From Amycolatopsis lexingtonensis (GTDB lineage: Bacteria; Actinomycetota; Actinomycetes; Mycobacteriales; Pseudonocardiaceae), in assembly GCF_014873755.1 (NCBI RefSeq), contig NZ_JADBEG010000001.1:7104501-7168500 (forward strand): a stretch of DNA of 64,000 nt, in the 5' to 3' direction. A model generated the notes under the pieces. The model searched no databases. It was not told where the DNA came from and saw only the letters and a list, made by a program, of their open reading frames with translations. Positions 34,644 to 43,719 of the stretch are shown here, piece after piece; the stretch's first letter is position 1, and every line of letters begins with the position of its first letter. Made by a program: the position numbers and the translations under genes.

Positions 34644-35123
34644 ATGCGCACCGTGGACACCGGGACCGGCACCGACGCCGCGCCCGACTTCGAGGAGTCC
34701 CCGGCCGAGTCCGGCGAACCCACCGCACCACAGCCGTCACGCCGGCTGCTGGTGCTCTGCGCGGTCGCCGGGTTCGTGCTGGGCGGCAGCGTGCTCGGGC
34801 TGCTCTGGGGGCTGTCCGGGGTGCACGCCGGCGCGCTCGACGACGCCGTCGCGGCGTGCCAGGCACTCGACCGGGTGGGCGAGCTGCCCGACACGAGCCG
34901 GGACGCGCAGCCGTCGCTGACACCCGGCCTCAGCGCGGAACGGCTGCAGCGCATGACGGCGGCCCGCGCGCTTTCCGCGGCCGCCGCGCAGGTCAACGCC
35001 AACTACCAGCCGCTGGCCGACCACATCGACGGCGTCACCCGGATGGTGCTGAGCCTGCACTTCAACGACATCTCCGGGCAGCGGCACCTGGCCGAGGCCA
35101 AGGAGATCTGCGGCCGCATTTAG
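34644..35123 (+). CDS. hypothetical single-pass membrane protein
   Basis: 159 residues: an acidic, proline-containing cytoplasmic N-terminus (1-33), one membrane helix (about 35-58), and an outer helical domain with two cysteines (in 'AACQALDRVG' and the final 'ICGRI') that could pair. No family was recognised. A GAGGAGG site precedes the ATG. Its TAG overlaps the convergent lipoprotein stop in TTAG at 35120-35123. Confidence 0.72.
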   Translation: MRTVDTGTGTDAAPDFEESPAESGEPTAPQPSRRLLVLCAVAGFVLGGSVLGLLWGLSGVHAGALDDAVAACQALDRVGELPDTSRDAQPSLTPGLSAERLQRMTAARALSAAAAQVNANYQPLADHIDGVTRMVLSLHFNDISGQRHLAEAKEICGRI

Positions 35124-35761
35124 GCCGGGTGGACCGTTTTCACCGCGAGCTGGTTGCCGGGGATCTTCGTGCTCGCGCAGCCGGTGCCCTCGGACGGCAG
35201 GAAGTTCGACGCCGTCTCCTGCGGCAGGTAGATCCGCAGGCCCTTCACCGCCGTCGGCTGGCACGTGTTCGGGTCGAAGTTCTGCACGTTGACGAACTGG
35301 ACGTCGGCGACCGCGGTCTGGCCCGGGTTCAGCTTGACCGCGTTGCCCTTGGTGCCTTCGCGGAAAGCGTCCTTGCCGACCTGGTGCCCGTCCGCGCCCG
35401 CCACGTAGGAAACGCCGGGGAACCCCTGGATGGTGCACGGCTTCGAGCTGGAGTTCGTGATGAGCAGCGGCCGGTACGTCGACCCGGCGCCGGCGTCACC
35501 CTGGCCGAGCGCGAGCTTGACGTCCCCCGCCTTGCAGAGCCCGTTGTCCGCGGGCTGGGCGACCGGCGCCGACGCCGGCGTCGAGCTGCTCGGGGCGGAT
35601 GTGGCCGTGGTGACGGTGGCGGAGGTCGGCGACGCCGAGGTGGACGGCGTCGAGCTGCTCGCCGCGGGGGTGGCCCCACCGCCCCCGCAGGCGGAAAGCG
35701 CGAAAACGCCCGCCGAAGCCGCGACCACCGGGAACAACCGTGAAAGCTTCGTCCGAACCAT
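35120..35761 (-). CDS. DUF4232 lipoprotein
   Basis: 213 residues. The lipobox is 'ALSACGGG' with Cys25, followed by a long Ser/Thr/Pro/Ala linker (about 30-75). The DUF4232 beta-sandwich domain (about 76-213) shows the usual 'YRPLLITNSSSKPCTIQGFPG' pattern, quoted in part as 'NSSSKPCTIQGFPG', and later cysteines. It sits on the outer membrane face. Function is unknown, though DUF4232 proteins are abundant and secreted in this group. Confidence 0.83.
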   Translation of the reverse strand: MVRTKLSRLFPVVAASAGVFALSACGGGGATPAASSSTPSTSASPTSATVTTATSAPSSSTPASAPVAQPADNGLCKAGDVKLALGQGDAGAGSTYRPLLITNSSSKPCTIQGFPGVSYVAGADGHQVGKDAFREGTKGNAVKLNPGQTAVADVQFVNVQNFDPNTCQPTAVKGLRIYLPQETASNFLPSEGTGCASTKIPGNQLAVKTVHPA

Positions 35762-35844
35762 GTCAATCGCCTCCCTGGTGTGGTGCTACTGGGTAGACGT
35801 ACGGATCTCCGGCAGGTTGGTTCGCACCGTTAATTCCCCACCAA

Positions 35845-35859
35845 ACGTTTCTCAAACGT
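35845..35859. promoter_or_regulatory. inverted repeat upstream of the DUF4232 lipoprotein gene
   Basis: ACGTTT-CTC-AAACGT is a perfect 6+6 inverted repeat 84 nt ahead of the lipoprotein start at 35761 and 26 nt from the phosphatase stop. It could be an operator or part of a terminator. No further support. Confidence 0.3.
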
Positions 35860-35884
35860 GACGGGATCACACTTTCGTGGCGAT

Positions 35885-36502
35885 TTACAGCGGGGTGTCG
35901 ACCCAGGTCAGGCAGTGCCATTCCCCGTCCGGCCGGGTTTCCAGCTCGACCAGGCCGGTGTTCGGGATCAGCGCCGCGTTGGCGACGTCGGCGTGGACGT
36001 TCGGCGCCAGCCACTCGCCCGCCAGCCGGATCGCGCCGCCGTGGCAGACCAGCGCGACGACACCGTCCGGATCGGCCTGCTCGTGCTTGGCCCGCAGCGC
36101 GCCGACGGCGTCGAGCATCCGGGTGCGCACGCTGGTGCCGCTCTCGCCGCCGGGCAGCGACGGCTCCAGCTCGCCGAGCGTCCAGCGCCGGACCGTTTCC
36201 AGGTAGACCCGGATCGACGCGTGGTCGGTCGCGCCCTCCAGATCGCCCGCGACGACCTCGTGTACGCCGTCGACGACCTGCACGTCCAGCGAGAACCTGG
36301 CGGCCAGCGGCGCCGCGGTCTGCTGGGCGCGGGTCGCCTGCGACGCGTAGACCGCGACCAGCGGTTCTTTCTCGAGCCGCACGGCCAGCCGGTCCGCCTG
36401 CGACCGGCCGAGGTCGGTCAGCGGCGGCCCGGGCAGGGCGGTGTCGAGCGCGCCGCGGACGTTCCCTTCGGTCTGCCCGTGCCGGATGAGCAGCAGCCTC
36501 AC
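35885..36502 (-). CDS. histidine phosphatase family protein
   Basis: 205 residues. The catalytic motif 'LIRHGQTEGN' at 5-14 has the phosphorylated His, and the second His is in 'ALVCHGGAIRLAG'. This is the phosphoglycerate-mutase-like phosphatase fold; the substrate is not given by sequence. GTG 36502 overlaps the pheA stop (GTGA), so the two genes form an operon, a pairing I recall from other actinomycetes. Confidence 0.88.
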   Translation of the reverse strand: MRLLLIRHGQTEGNVRGALDTALPGPPLTDLGRSQADRLAVRLEKEPLVAVYASQATRAQQTAAPLAARFSLDVQVVDGVHEVVAGDLEGATDHASIRVYLETVRRWTLGELEPSLPGGESGTSVRTRMLDAVGALRAKHEQADPDGVVALVCHGGAIRLAGEWLAPNVHADVANAALIPNTGLVELETRPDGEWHCLTWVDTPL

Positions 36503-37407
36503 GCGAGCTCCCCCTTGCGGACCGCGTCGGCCCACACCGCCGCTTCGACGAAGTCGTCGTTGCCGGCGCCGTCTTCGATCGTGGAGCGGATGCCGTCCGC
36601 GCGGGGGTGCGAGCCGAGGAACCGCAGGTTGCGGCAGTGCCGGCGCAGCGCGGTCAGCGCGTCGAGGATCCGCGGCTCGGCCACGTGGCCCTCGAAGTCG
36701 ATGAAGAAGCGGTATTCGCCGAAGTTGTTGCGCGTCGGCCGGGCGTCGAGCCGGGTCAGGTTGATCCCGCGGTCGGCGAGCGCGGTGAGCAGCTCGGCGA
36801 GCGTCCCGGTGCGGTTGACGGCCGCGGCGACCACCGACGTCCGGTCCGCGCCCGTCGGCTCCGGCAGCTCGCCCGGCGGGCGGACCAGCAGGAACCGCGT
36901 CGCCGCGTCGCCGACGTCGGCGACCTCGGTGGCCAGCACCTCAAGGTCGTAGTGCTCGGCCGCGACCGGCGCGCAGACCGCGGCGTCGAACTCGCCGTCA
37001 AGCACGCCGACCGCGGCGGCGGACGTCGACGACGACGCCACCGGGTGCGCGCCCGGGAGGTTCGCTTCGAGCCACTCGCGGACCTGGCCCAGCGCGTGCG
37101 GGTGGCTCGCGACGGTCCGGATCTCGCCGCCGCCGCGCCGGGTCAGCACGCTGAAGTGGATCGGCAGGATGGCTTCGGCGACGGCGACCAGCGGGGTCGC
37201 CTCGCTGAGCGCGTCGAGCGTCGCGGGCACCACGCCCTCGACCGAGTTCTCGATCGGCACGCACGCGGCGTCCGCCCCGCCCTCCCGGACGGTCGTCAGC
37301 GCCTGCCGCACGGTCTCGACCGCGATCAGCTCTTCGCCGGGGGCGAGGACCCGCGCGGCCTGTTCGGTGAAGGTCCCCCGGGGGCCGAAGTATGCGATCC
37401 GTGACAC
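36499..37407 (-). CDS. pheA: prephenate dehydratase
   Basis: 302 residues. The N-terminal 'RIAYFGPRGTFTEQAA' starts the catalytic domain, with 'CVPIENSVEG' and the 'TRF' motif at 170-172. The ACT regulatory domain (about 188-265, 'NRTGTLAELLTALADRGIN') should sense phenylalanine. It converts prephenate to phenylpyruvate in phenylalanine synthesis. There is no chorismate mutase domain, as usual in actinomycetes. GTG 37407 gives the canonical N-terminus. The gene overlaps a histidine phosphatase gene downstream. Confidence 0.95.
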   Translation of the reverse strand: MSRIAYFGPRGTFTEQAARVLAPGEELIAVETVRQALTTVREGGADAACVPIENSVEGVVPATLDALSEATPLVAVAEAILPIHFSVLTRRGGGEIRTVASHPHALGQVREWLEANLPGAHPVASSSTSAAAVGVLDGEFDAAVCAPVAAEHYDLEVLATEVADVGDAATRFLLVRPPGELPEPTGADRTSVVAAAVNRTGTLAELLTALADRGINLTRLDARPTRNNFGEYRFFIDFEGHVAEPRILDALTALRRHCRNLRFLGSHPRADGIRSTIEDGAGNDDFVEAAVWADAVRKGELA

Positions 37408-37493
37408 AGCACCCAGGTTACGGGGCAAGGGGGTGGCGACTTTCACTCGGACAGCCGGTACGTGAACCGGTTACGCCGGGTGGCGTTTTTTGC

Positions 37494-37499
37494 GATGCT
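37494..37499 (+). promoter_or_regulatory. -10-like hexamer of a possible leaderless promoter
   Basis: GATGCT ends 7 nt before the GTG at 37507. Weak on its own, but it follows the spacing seen at several other genes in the window. Confidence 0.3.
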
Positions 37500-37506
37500 G
37501 GGGTGC

Positions 37507-38127
37507 GTGACCGCCGACTCCGGCACGCACACCGGCCGCGGGGACGCACACCCGCCGGTCTCCCCTCGGACCCCCGAGCTGGTGCTGTGCGCCGTCGATG
37601 AACCACTCGCCACCGCCTGGACCGCCGCCGTGGAAAAGCTGGCCGGCCAGGTCCGGGTGCACCGCGGGTCGGTGCTCGACGTCGTCGCGCAGGCCGTGGT
37701 CAGCCCGGCCAACTCCTACGGCTGGATGCGCGGCGGCATCGACGCGGTCTACGCGCGCGCGTTCCCCGACGTCGAGCAGCGCGTCCGCAGCGCTGTCCTG
37801 GCCTTCCACGGCGGCGAGCTGCCGATCGGCGAGGCCGTGGTCGTGCCGACCGGCGAGACCGAGCCGGCCTGGCTGATCAGCGCGCCGACCATGCGCGAGC
37901 CCGGCGAGCTGCTGCCCGCCGACACCGTCCACCCCTACCTCGCCGCCCGCGCGGTGTTCCTCCAGTGGCGCGACGGGCAGCTCGACGACGGCCCGGTGCG
38001 CGAGCACGTCGGCACCATCGCGATGCCGGGACTGGGCACCGGCGTGGGCGGCGTCGCCCCGGCGACGTGCGCCCGGCAGGTCGCGGCCGCGTGGGACGAG
38101 GTCTTCGGGAACCGTTACCCGCGGTAA
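37507..38127 (+). CDS. macro-domain protein (ADP-ribose binding)
   Basis: About 206 residues. After a disordered N-terminus the macro fold appears: 'LCAVDEPLATAW', then 'AVVSPANSYGWMRGGID', the ADP-ribose binding strand and loop, and late 'AMPGLGTGVGGV'. Such domains bind or remove ADP-ribose or related groups. The start is uncertain: GTG 37507 fits a leaderless promoter, ATG 37495 and GTG 37462 are possible. It is divergent from pheA. The gene stands alone with no ADP-ribosyltransferase beside it. Confidence 0.8.
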   Translation: MTADSGTHTGRGDAHPPVSPRTPELVLCAVDEPLATAWTAAVEKLAGQVRVHRGSVLDVVAQAVVSPANSYGWMRGGIDAVYARAFPDVEQRVRSAVLAFHGGELPIGEAVVVPTGETEPAWLISAPTMREPGELLPADTVHPYLAARAVFLQWRDGQLDDGPVREHVGTIAMPGLGTGVGGVAPATCARQVAAAWDEVFGNRYPR

Positions 38128-38146
38128 CCCCCTGAAAGTCAGGGGG
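38114..38146 (+). terminator. two stem-loops at the end of the macro-domain gene
   Basis: GTTACC-CGC-GGTAAC spans the last codons and stop. Directly after it, CCCCCTGA (38128-38135) and TCAGGGGG (38139-38146) form an 8-bp stem with a 3-nt loop. There is no T-run, as is usual for high-GC terminators. Confidence 0.65.
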
Positions 38147-38243
38147 TGGACTACATCACAGCGCGTTCACCCGCCGTAAGCCCTACCGTTAATCACGCAG
38201 GTGAAACGTGCGCCAGTGCAGGCGACGGCCGGAGGAGTGTGCG

Positions 38244-39176
38244 ATGACCCGGGTCCGCGAACTCAGCCCGTATGTCGAGCTGCACCGGGAACAATGGAAA
38301 GAACTGCGGAGTTCGACGCCGCTGCCGCTGACCGCGGCCGAGCTGCTGCGGCTGCGCGGGCTCGGCGAGCAGGTCGACCTGGCCGAGGTCGCCGACGTCT
38401 ACTTGCCGCTTTCCCGCCTGATCAACCTGCAGGTCGCCGCGCGCCAGCGGCTCTACGAAGCGACGACGACGTTCCTCGGTGACGACTCCCGCGGCACGAA
38501 GGTCCCGTTCGTGATCGGCATCGCGGGCAGCGTGGCGGTCGGCAAGTCGACCACCGCCCGCATCCTGCGCACGCTGCTCGCCCGCTGGCCGGACCACCCC
38601 CGCGTCGACCTGGTCACCACCGACGGCTTCCTGTACCCGCGCGCCGAGCTGATGCGGCGCGGGATCATGCACCGCAAGGGCTTTCCCGAGAGCTACGACC
38701 GCCGCGCGCTGCTGCGGTTCGTCACGGAGGTCAAGTCGGGCGCCGAGCGCGTCGCCGCGCCGGTGTACTCGCACCTGGCCTACGACATCCTGCCCGGTCA
38801 GGAGCAGGTGGTGCAGCAGCCGGACATCCTCATCGTCGAGGGCCTGAACGTGCTGCAGCCGGGGCCGCGGCTGATGGTGTCCGACCTCTTCGACTTCTCG
38901 ATCTACGTCGACGCGCACACCGGCGACATCGAGCGCTGGTACATCGAGCGGTTCCTCGAGCTGCGGCACACGGCGTTCGCGGACCCGGCGTCGCACTTCC
39001 ACCACTTCGCCGGCCTGCCGGACGACGAGGCCCGCGCCGAGGCGAAGCACCTGTGGCGGTCGATCAACGAGCCGAACCTGATGGAGAACATCAAGCCGAC
39101 CCGGCCCCGGGCGACGCTGGTGCTGCGCAAGGACTGCGACCACGCGATCAACCGCGTCCGGCTCCGCAAGCTCTGA
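38244..39176 (+). CDS. coaA: type I pantothenate kinase
   Basis: 310 residues, normal length. The P-loop is '[17 protein letters not shown]' with Lys101 and Ser102. 'VTTDGFLYP' and '[13 protein letters not shown]' are family blocks for pantothenate and CoA binding. It phosphorylates pantothenate, the first step of coenzyme A synthesis. A GGAGGAG site precedes the ATG by 7 nt. It is a single gene, with a strong hairpin separating it from the macro-domain gene. Confidence 0.97.
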   Translation: MTRVRELSPYVELHREQWKELRSSTPLPLTAAELLRLRGLGEQVDLAEVADVYLPLSRLINLQVAARQRLYEATTTFLGDDSRGTKVPFVIGIAGSVAVGKSTTARILRTLLARWPDHPRVDLVTTDGFLYPRAELMRRGIMHRKGFPESYDRRALLRFVTEVKSGAERVAAPVYSHLAYDILPGQEQVVQQPDILIVEGLNVLQPGPRLMVSDLFDFSIYVDAHTGDIERWYIERFLELRHTAFADPASHFHHFAGLPDDEARAEAKHLWRSINEPNLMENIKPTRPRATLVLRKDCDHAINRVRLRKL

Positions 39177-39398
39177 ACCTCCGGTCACGCGGCCCGTCAC
39201 CCACATGCCGCGCATTCCCACCCTGAGCGAGTGCGCGGCCACGATTTGTCGTGCTCTCGCGACTCTCCGCGCCGGATCCCGGCCGATCGGCCGAGGCGCG
39301 GCCTTCAGGCGTAACCGGTTGGCCGATACCGGGCGCCGGTTGCGAAAGCGACCCTGAAGGAGTCGGGAAAACGGCTCTGAGCTGGGAGGAGGCCCACG

Positions 39399-39554
39399 AT
39401 GTTCGCCATGATCCTCACGTGGGTCGGTGCGGTGCTCGGTCTGGCGTTGCTGATCGCGATGGCCGCCGGAACGTTCGTCGTGGACTTCGACGACCGGCTG
39501 CAGGAGCGCCGCCGGAAGGCGAAGGCCGCCGAGCCCGCAGGCCCCCTCCCCTAG
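39399..39554 (+). CDS. small single-pass membrane protein, 51 aa
   Basis: ATG at 39399 is preceded by GGGAGGAGG at good spacing, and the frame ends in TAG at 39554. The product has one membrane helix (about 4-25, 'TWVGAVLGLALLIAMAAG') and a charged tail rich in Arg and Lys. No family was recognised. The strong ribosome site and coding-like third-position GC support it as a real small gene. A 14-bp palindrome (CGGCCGATCGGCCG, 39280-39293) lies upstream. Confidence 0.6.
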   Translation: MFAMILTWVGAVLGLALLIAMAAGTFVVDFDDRLQERRRKAKAAEPAGPLP

Positions 39555-39557
39555 CCG

Positions 39558-41066
39558 TCAGAGTTCGCCGAGCGCCTCCAGGTAGGCGTCCGGGTCGTAC
39601 TCCAGCGTTTCGCCGTCCACCAAGCTGCCTTCCAGCGCGTCGATCAGCTGCTCGAAGATCTCGTCGCGGTCGAGCTCGCCCTCACGCAGGCGCTCCACGG
39701 TCTGCCAGACCTCGGCGGGCTCGTCGTCCCACAGCTGGTCGACGATGGTCGCGCGCAGGATGAGCCGCTGCTCTTCCTCGTCTTCGTCGGCTTCGGCGAT
39801 GACGAGCGCCCGGCGCTGCTCGGCGTCGGTCGGGTCGAGGTCGACCTCTTCGTCGTCGATCTCCGTGGTCAGCGACGGCACGGCGAACATCCGGCGCTCC
39901 AGCGCGTCGGCCAGTTCGCTCGGCGACAGGTCGCCGACACCGCCGAAGTAGCGCTCCAGCGGCGAGTCGTCCTCGTCGGCGTACTCGCTGAGGTAGTCGG
40001 CCACGGCCTCGTCGAGGGCGGCGACCGCGGTCTCGGTCAGCCCGGCCCGCTCCGCCGTCCACTGCACCCAGGCCAGCACGACCGGCTCGACGGCTTCCTC
40101 GTGGTCGGCGTCGAGCTCGTACTCCTCGCCCAGCAGGCCCTCGAGGAAGCGCGCGATCTTCTCCGGGCCGACGCGCAGCGGGTTCGCCGGGTCGGTGCGC
40201 AGCCCGTGCTCCAGCAGCAGGCGGCCGAGCGCGCGGGCGGCGTCGGCGTCTTCCCCGCTCGCCGCGACGAACTGCTCGACGACGGCGGCCCGCTCGGCTT
40301 CCGACCAGACGGCCACCTCGGGCACGAGCGCGGGCTCCGGCAGCGCGCGGCACCAGGTGAGCGCGACCGCGTGGAAGCGCGCGTAGTCCTCGCTGACGTC
40401 GGCGTCCTCGAGGTGGTCGGTCGCGGCGAGGCCGTCCGCGATCAGGCGGTGCGCCTCGGCCGGGGCGACCGCTTCGAAGACGACCAGCTCCGGGTCCGCT
40501 TCGGCCTGCTCGCGCATTTCGCCGAGGACGTCGGCGGGCTGCTCGATCACGACGAGGTCCCGCACCCGGCCGCCCTCGGTGAAGTCGAGGAGCGCGAGCA
40601 GGCCGTACGCCTGGCCATCGTGGGAAAAGACGCAGAGCAGCGAAGACTCGTCGCCGTAGACGTCGCCGGTCCGCCAGCACTCGCCGGCGGTCACGCGGCC
40701 CAGCTCGCCGGCCCAGGCCGGCGCGGGGATGCCCCGGCCGAGGACGACCTGCAGGCCGTCTTCGGCGGCCTTGCGCTCGACGTCGGTTTCGGCGACGACC
40801 TTGAGCGCGGCCAGCAGCGCGGCGGCGCCCGGGGTGATCTTGCGCTGCGCGAAGCCGATCAGCTCCAGGCCGAGCGGCTCTTCACCCGCCTCGACCGGCA
40901 CGTCGCGGAACTGGCCGAGCACCTCGGAGGCGAGCAGCTCGACGTCGACCGGCGCGGGCTCGGCACCCAGCGCCGAGAAGTCGTTCAGGACGTCCTTGAA
41001 CAGGCCGGTCACGCTGTGGGTGACGGGCTGCGGCTGCCTCTTGCGGGCACGACTCACCGGGCTCAT
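39558..41066 (-). CDS. conserved acidic protein of unknown function
   Basis: 502 residues, very rich in Glu and Asp. A basic N-terminus ('RARKRQPQP') leads into an alpha/beta region with repeated 'EDEEEQ' and 'DDEEVD' acidic stretches in the C-terminal third. No signal peptide, membrane helix or catalytic motif was recognised. The next gene downstream on the same strand ends elsewhere, so it appears to be monocistronic. Its length and composition suggest a cytosolic protein conserved in actinomycetes, but I cannot name a family with confidence. Confidence 0.75.
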   Translation of the reverse strand: MSPVSRARKRQPQPVTHSVTGLFKDVLNDFSALGAEPAPVDVELLASEVLGQFRDVPVEAGEEPLGLELIGFAQRKITPGAAALLAALKVVAETDVERKAAEDGLQVVLGRGIPAPAWAGELGRVTAGECWRTGDVYGDESSLLCVFSHDGQAYGLLALLDFTEGGRVRDLVVIEQPADVLGEMREQAEADPELVVFEAVAPAEAHRLIADGLAATDHLEDADVSEDYARFHAVALTWCRALPEPALVPEVAVWSEAERAAVVEQFVAASGEDADAARALGRLLLEHGLRTDPANPLRVGPEKIARFLEGLLGEEYELDADHEEAVEPVVLAWVQWTAERAGLTETAVAALDEAVADYLSEYADEDDSPLERYFGGVGDLSPSELADALERRMFAVPSLTTEIDDEEVDLDPTDAEQRRALVIAEADEDEEEQRLILRATIVDQLWDDEPAEVWQTVERLREGELDRDEIFEQLIDALEGSLVDGETLEYDPDAYLEALGEL

Positions 41067-41253
41067 GGACTCATGTTTTCACCTGCCCGCGAGCCGGTCG
41101 CGGTGGCCCTGGCGCGGGTCCCGGTCGCGTGCCCGGCGGGGAGGCGCCGAGCGGGGGCGACGGAACAGGGCCACCGCGACTGCATGGGCCAAGGCGTCGC
41201 CACCGAGGCGGGCTCGCGGTGTCCCGGTGCACGTGCACACCGGTTCATCCGGG

Positions 41254-42576
41254 TCAACGAGGTGCGCGGGGGGAGGTTACGGCTTTGGGCAGCGCGATTC
41301 TCGCGGCCCGGATTTCCGTGATCAGGCGGGATTTCCGGCGGTGGGTTTCCACCAGCGCGGCGAGGTAAGCGGTGAATTCGTCCGCGGTTCCGGCGCGTTT
41401 GTGCAAGCCGCGCAACAACTTCAGCCGGCGCGCGGCTTCCTGGTAGGCCTGCGGGTCCTTGCGCTCGATCAGCTCGTCGACGTGCTCGCGGAAAACCGGG
41501 ATCGTCTCGGCCGGGTGCTCGGTCGCGCGCAGCTCGGCCAGTTCGAGCTTCAGCTCCGGCGACGCCCCGAACCGGACGCAGGCACGCCAGGCTTCGTCCG
41601 GACGGCCGTCGTCGAGCAGGACGCGGACGAGCTCGTCGGCCCCGCCCTCCGCGGCGCGTTCGCGCAGGCTCGCCAGCGCGTCCCGCCGCTGCGCCGTCCA
41701 CTTGCCCGCGGCCTGCGCGGCTTCGCGCAACGCGGCATACGTCTCGCGGCCCGGCCGCGCGTCGAACTCCTTGCGGCGACGGGAGGTCTCGTCCTCGGGC
41801 TCCGGCGGCGACGGCGGCTGCTTGTCGTGGGTGAGCGCGCGGGCGGCGTGCGCGATGGCCTCGCTGTGCCGGCCCGCGGCCCGCAGCACCCGGACGATCT
41901 TGAGGCTGACGTCGACGCGCGGCGGCTTCGCCGACAGGATCGCGACCAGCTCGTCGACGTCGCCGCGCACCTCGGCCAGCTGTTCCCGCAGCCGTTCGGC
42001 CACGTCCCGGCGGTGACCGGGGCCGCTCGCTTCGAGGACGTCGTCGACGACCGACTTGATCAGCTTGAGCCCGCGTTCCCCCAGCGCGGACGCGAAGTCG
42101 GCGAGGTCGATCACCGGCCAGCCCGGGCCGTCGAACTCGACCTCGACGATCCAGCCGGCCAGCTTCTCCGGGTCCGGCGGCCGGGCGGCGCACGCGCGGG
42201 CGTACAGCTCGACGGCCCGGTCCAGCCGCTCGCCGAGGTCGCCGGTATGGTCGCCCGACTGCTCCAGCACTTCGCTGATGTCGTCGACCGTGCGCCGGGC
42301 CAGCGGGGCCAGGTCGGCGCGGCTGCCGGCGTCGAGCATCCGCTGCAGCGTGTCCAGTACCGCGCCGATCTTCGCGGTGTACTCCACGTTCCCGTCGGTC
42401 ACGGCGGTGTCGAGCAGGCGGTGCGCCTCGCTGACGTCACCGGATTGGGTCGCGGCGCGCAGTTCGAGCGAATGCCGCAACTCAGGGTCACGCTCGGCCT
42501 GGGCGTGCAGCAGGTCCGCCAGCGTCTCCGCGTCCAAAGTGCGCAGGTAGGGGCGAAGATCCGAGTGGGGACTCAC
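41254..42576 (-). CDS. helical-repeat protein of unknown function
   Basis: 440 residues from GTG 42576, almost wholly alpha-helical with TPR-like spacing. An opening 'LRTLDAETLADLLHAQAERDP' is the style seen in actinobacterial proteins linked with SWIM zinc-finger domains. No SWIM motif (CxCxnCxH) is present here. A polar linker with 'PPSPPEPEDE' separates two helical halves near residue 250. The role is unknown, and a scaffold or nucleic-acid accessory protein is one possibility. Confidence 0.7.
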   Translation of the reverse strand: MSPHSDLRPYLRTLDAETLADLLHAQAERDPELRHSLELRAATQSGDVSEAHRLLDTAVTDGNVEYTAKIGAVLDTLQRMLDAGSRADLAPLARRTVDDISEVLEQSGDHTGDLGERLDRAVELYARACAARPPDPEKLAGWIVEVEFDGPGWPVIDLADFASALGERGLKLIKSVVDDVLEASGPGHRRDVAERLREQLAEVRGDVDELVAILSAKPPRVDVSLKIVRVLRAAGRHSEAIAHAARALTHDKQPPSPPEPEDETSRRRKEFDARPGRETYAALREAAQAAGKWTAQRRDALASLRERAAEGGADELVRVLLDDGRPDEAWRACVRFGASPELKLELAELRATEHPAETIPVFREHVDELIERKDPQAYQEAARRLKLLRGLHKRAGTADEFTAYLAALVETHRRKSRLITEIRAARIALPKAVTSPRAPR

Positions 42577-42664
42577 GCGCACCAGTCTGCCTGAGCCCGC
42601 CAAGCCGGCGTGTGGGCCAACCGCGTGCTCTTTTCGGAGTAACGCGTGACTCTCGGTGAGGCCC

Positions 42665-43585
42665 TCACTGGCGGCGCAAGTCGTCGAGCACGGCTTTCAG
42701 CGGCCACGGCTCGGGCGCCTTCGGCCGTCGTGACCGTGCGTGGCGGGGACGTGGGATGGCCGAGCGCACGGTGGGGACCATGATCGGGACGACCGGCACC
42801 GGCACCCGCGCCACGAGCCGCCGCACGACGACGAGCAGGAGCACCGCGCACAGCAGCAGCGCGGTCCCCGCGGACAGCGCGCCGGCGAGCGTGCGGCGGC
42901 CGTCGTCGAGCGTGAGCTGCACGGCGTACTGGCTCTGCTGGGTGTAGAGCCGGCCGAGCTGTTCGGAAACGGTGAAGGCGGCACTGCGCCACGTGGACTC
43001 GGGCACGGGCAGGGGTTCGGCGGCGGCGAACGCGTCTTCGACGGCGGCCAGCCTGCTCCAGTCGGCGCTGCGGGTGAGCGACTCGTACGCCGTCCGGCCA
43101 CTGTCGGTGAGCTGCGGCGCGACCCGCGTCAGCCCGGCCCGGTACGCGGCGACGGCGGAGGCGTACGGCCGCCGCGTGACACCGTCGAGGCCGGCCAGCG
43201 CGAGGGAATCGGAGCGGTCCATGCCTTCGGCGACGGAAAGCAGCTCGACGGCGGTCGTCTGCTGGTAGGCCGATTCGGCGTCCGGCGCGCGGCGGACGTA
43301 GTCGCGCAGCCCGGCGATGGCGGTGTCGATCCGCTGGGTGTAGCTCGCGTACGCGGCGGTCCGCAGTTCCGGCGCGGCCATCGCCGCGCTCCGCTGCGCC
43401 TGCAACGCGACCACGGACCTGGCCGTCCGATCCGCCGCCGTCGCCGTCTCCACCGCGAGGTCGCGCGTGCGAACCGCTTGGTGGACCAGGAAAGCGGTGA
43501 TGACGACCGCCACGACGACGAGGGCACTGCCGGGGATGAGCGCGATGCCCAGCATGCGGCCGCGGACGGATCGCAGGTACTTCAA
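42665..43585 (-). CDS. membrane sensor-like protein without output domain (NIT-type periplasmic domain)
   Basis: 306 residues: a basic start 'LKYLRSVRGRMLGIALIPG', one membrane helix (about 16-36), a helical outer domain of about 190 residues, a second helix (about 235-255), and a short basic cytoplasmic tail. This is the front half of the nitrate/nitrite-type sensor kinases of actinomycetes, but the HAMP and kinase parts are absent. TTG 43585 is chosen for the AGGA site 6 nt ahead and because it gives the usual N-terminus. It may be a truncated kinase or a stand-alone sensor. Confidence 0.72.
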   Translation of the reverse strand: MKYLRSVRGRMLGIALIPGSALVVVAVVITAFLVHQAVRTRDLAVETATAADRTARSVVALQAQRSAAMAAPELRTAAYASYTQRIDTAIAGLRDYVRRAPDAESAYQQTTAVELLSVAEGMDRSDSLALAGLDGVTRRPYASAVAAYRAGLTRVAPQLTDSGRTAYESLTRSADWSRLAAVEDAFAAAEPLPVPESTWRSAAFTVSEQLGRLYTQQSQYAVQLTLDDGRRTLAGALSAGTALLLCAVLLLVVVRRLVARVPVPVVPIMVPTVRSAIPRPRHARSRRPKAPEPWPLKAVLDDLRRQ

Positions 43586-43707
43586 GACGTTCCTTTCCCA
43601 GCCCTGGGCCCCGCAAGCATCCCCGACGAAGTGCAACCTATTGAGTGAGAGATTCACCGGTCAACGCCAATCCGCCATACGGCCGTTAGCGCACCGTGAC
43701 GGCCGGG

Positions 43708-43713
43708 CACAAT
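43708..43713 (+). promoter_or_regulatory. -10-like hexamer of a probable leaderless promoter
   Basis: CACAAT ends 6 nt before the GTG at 43720. No ribosome site lies between. Confidence 0.4.
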
Positions 43714-43719
43714 CGCCGG

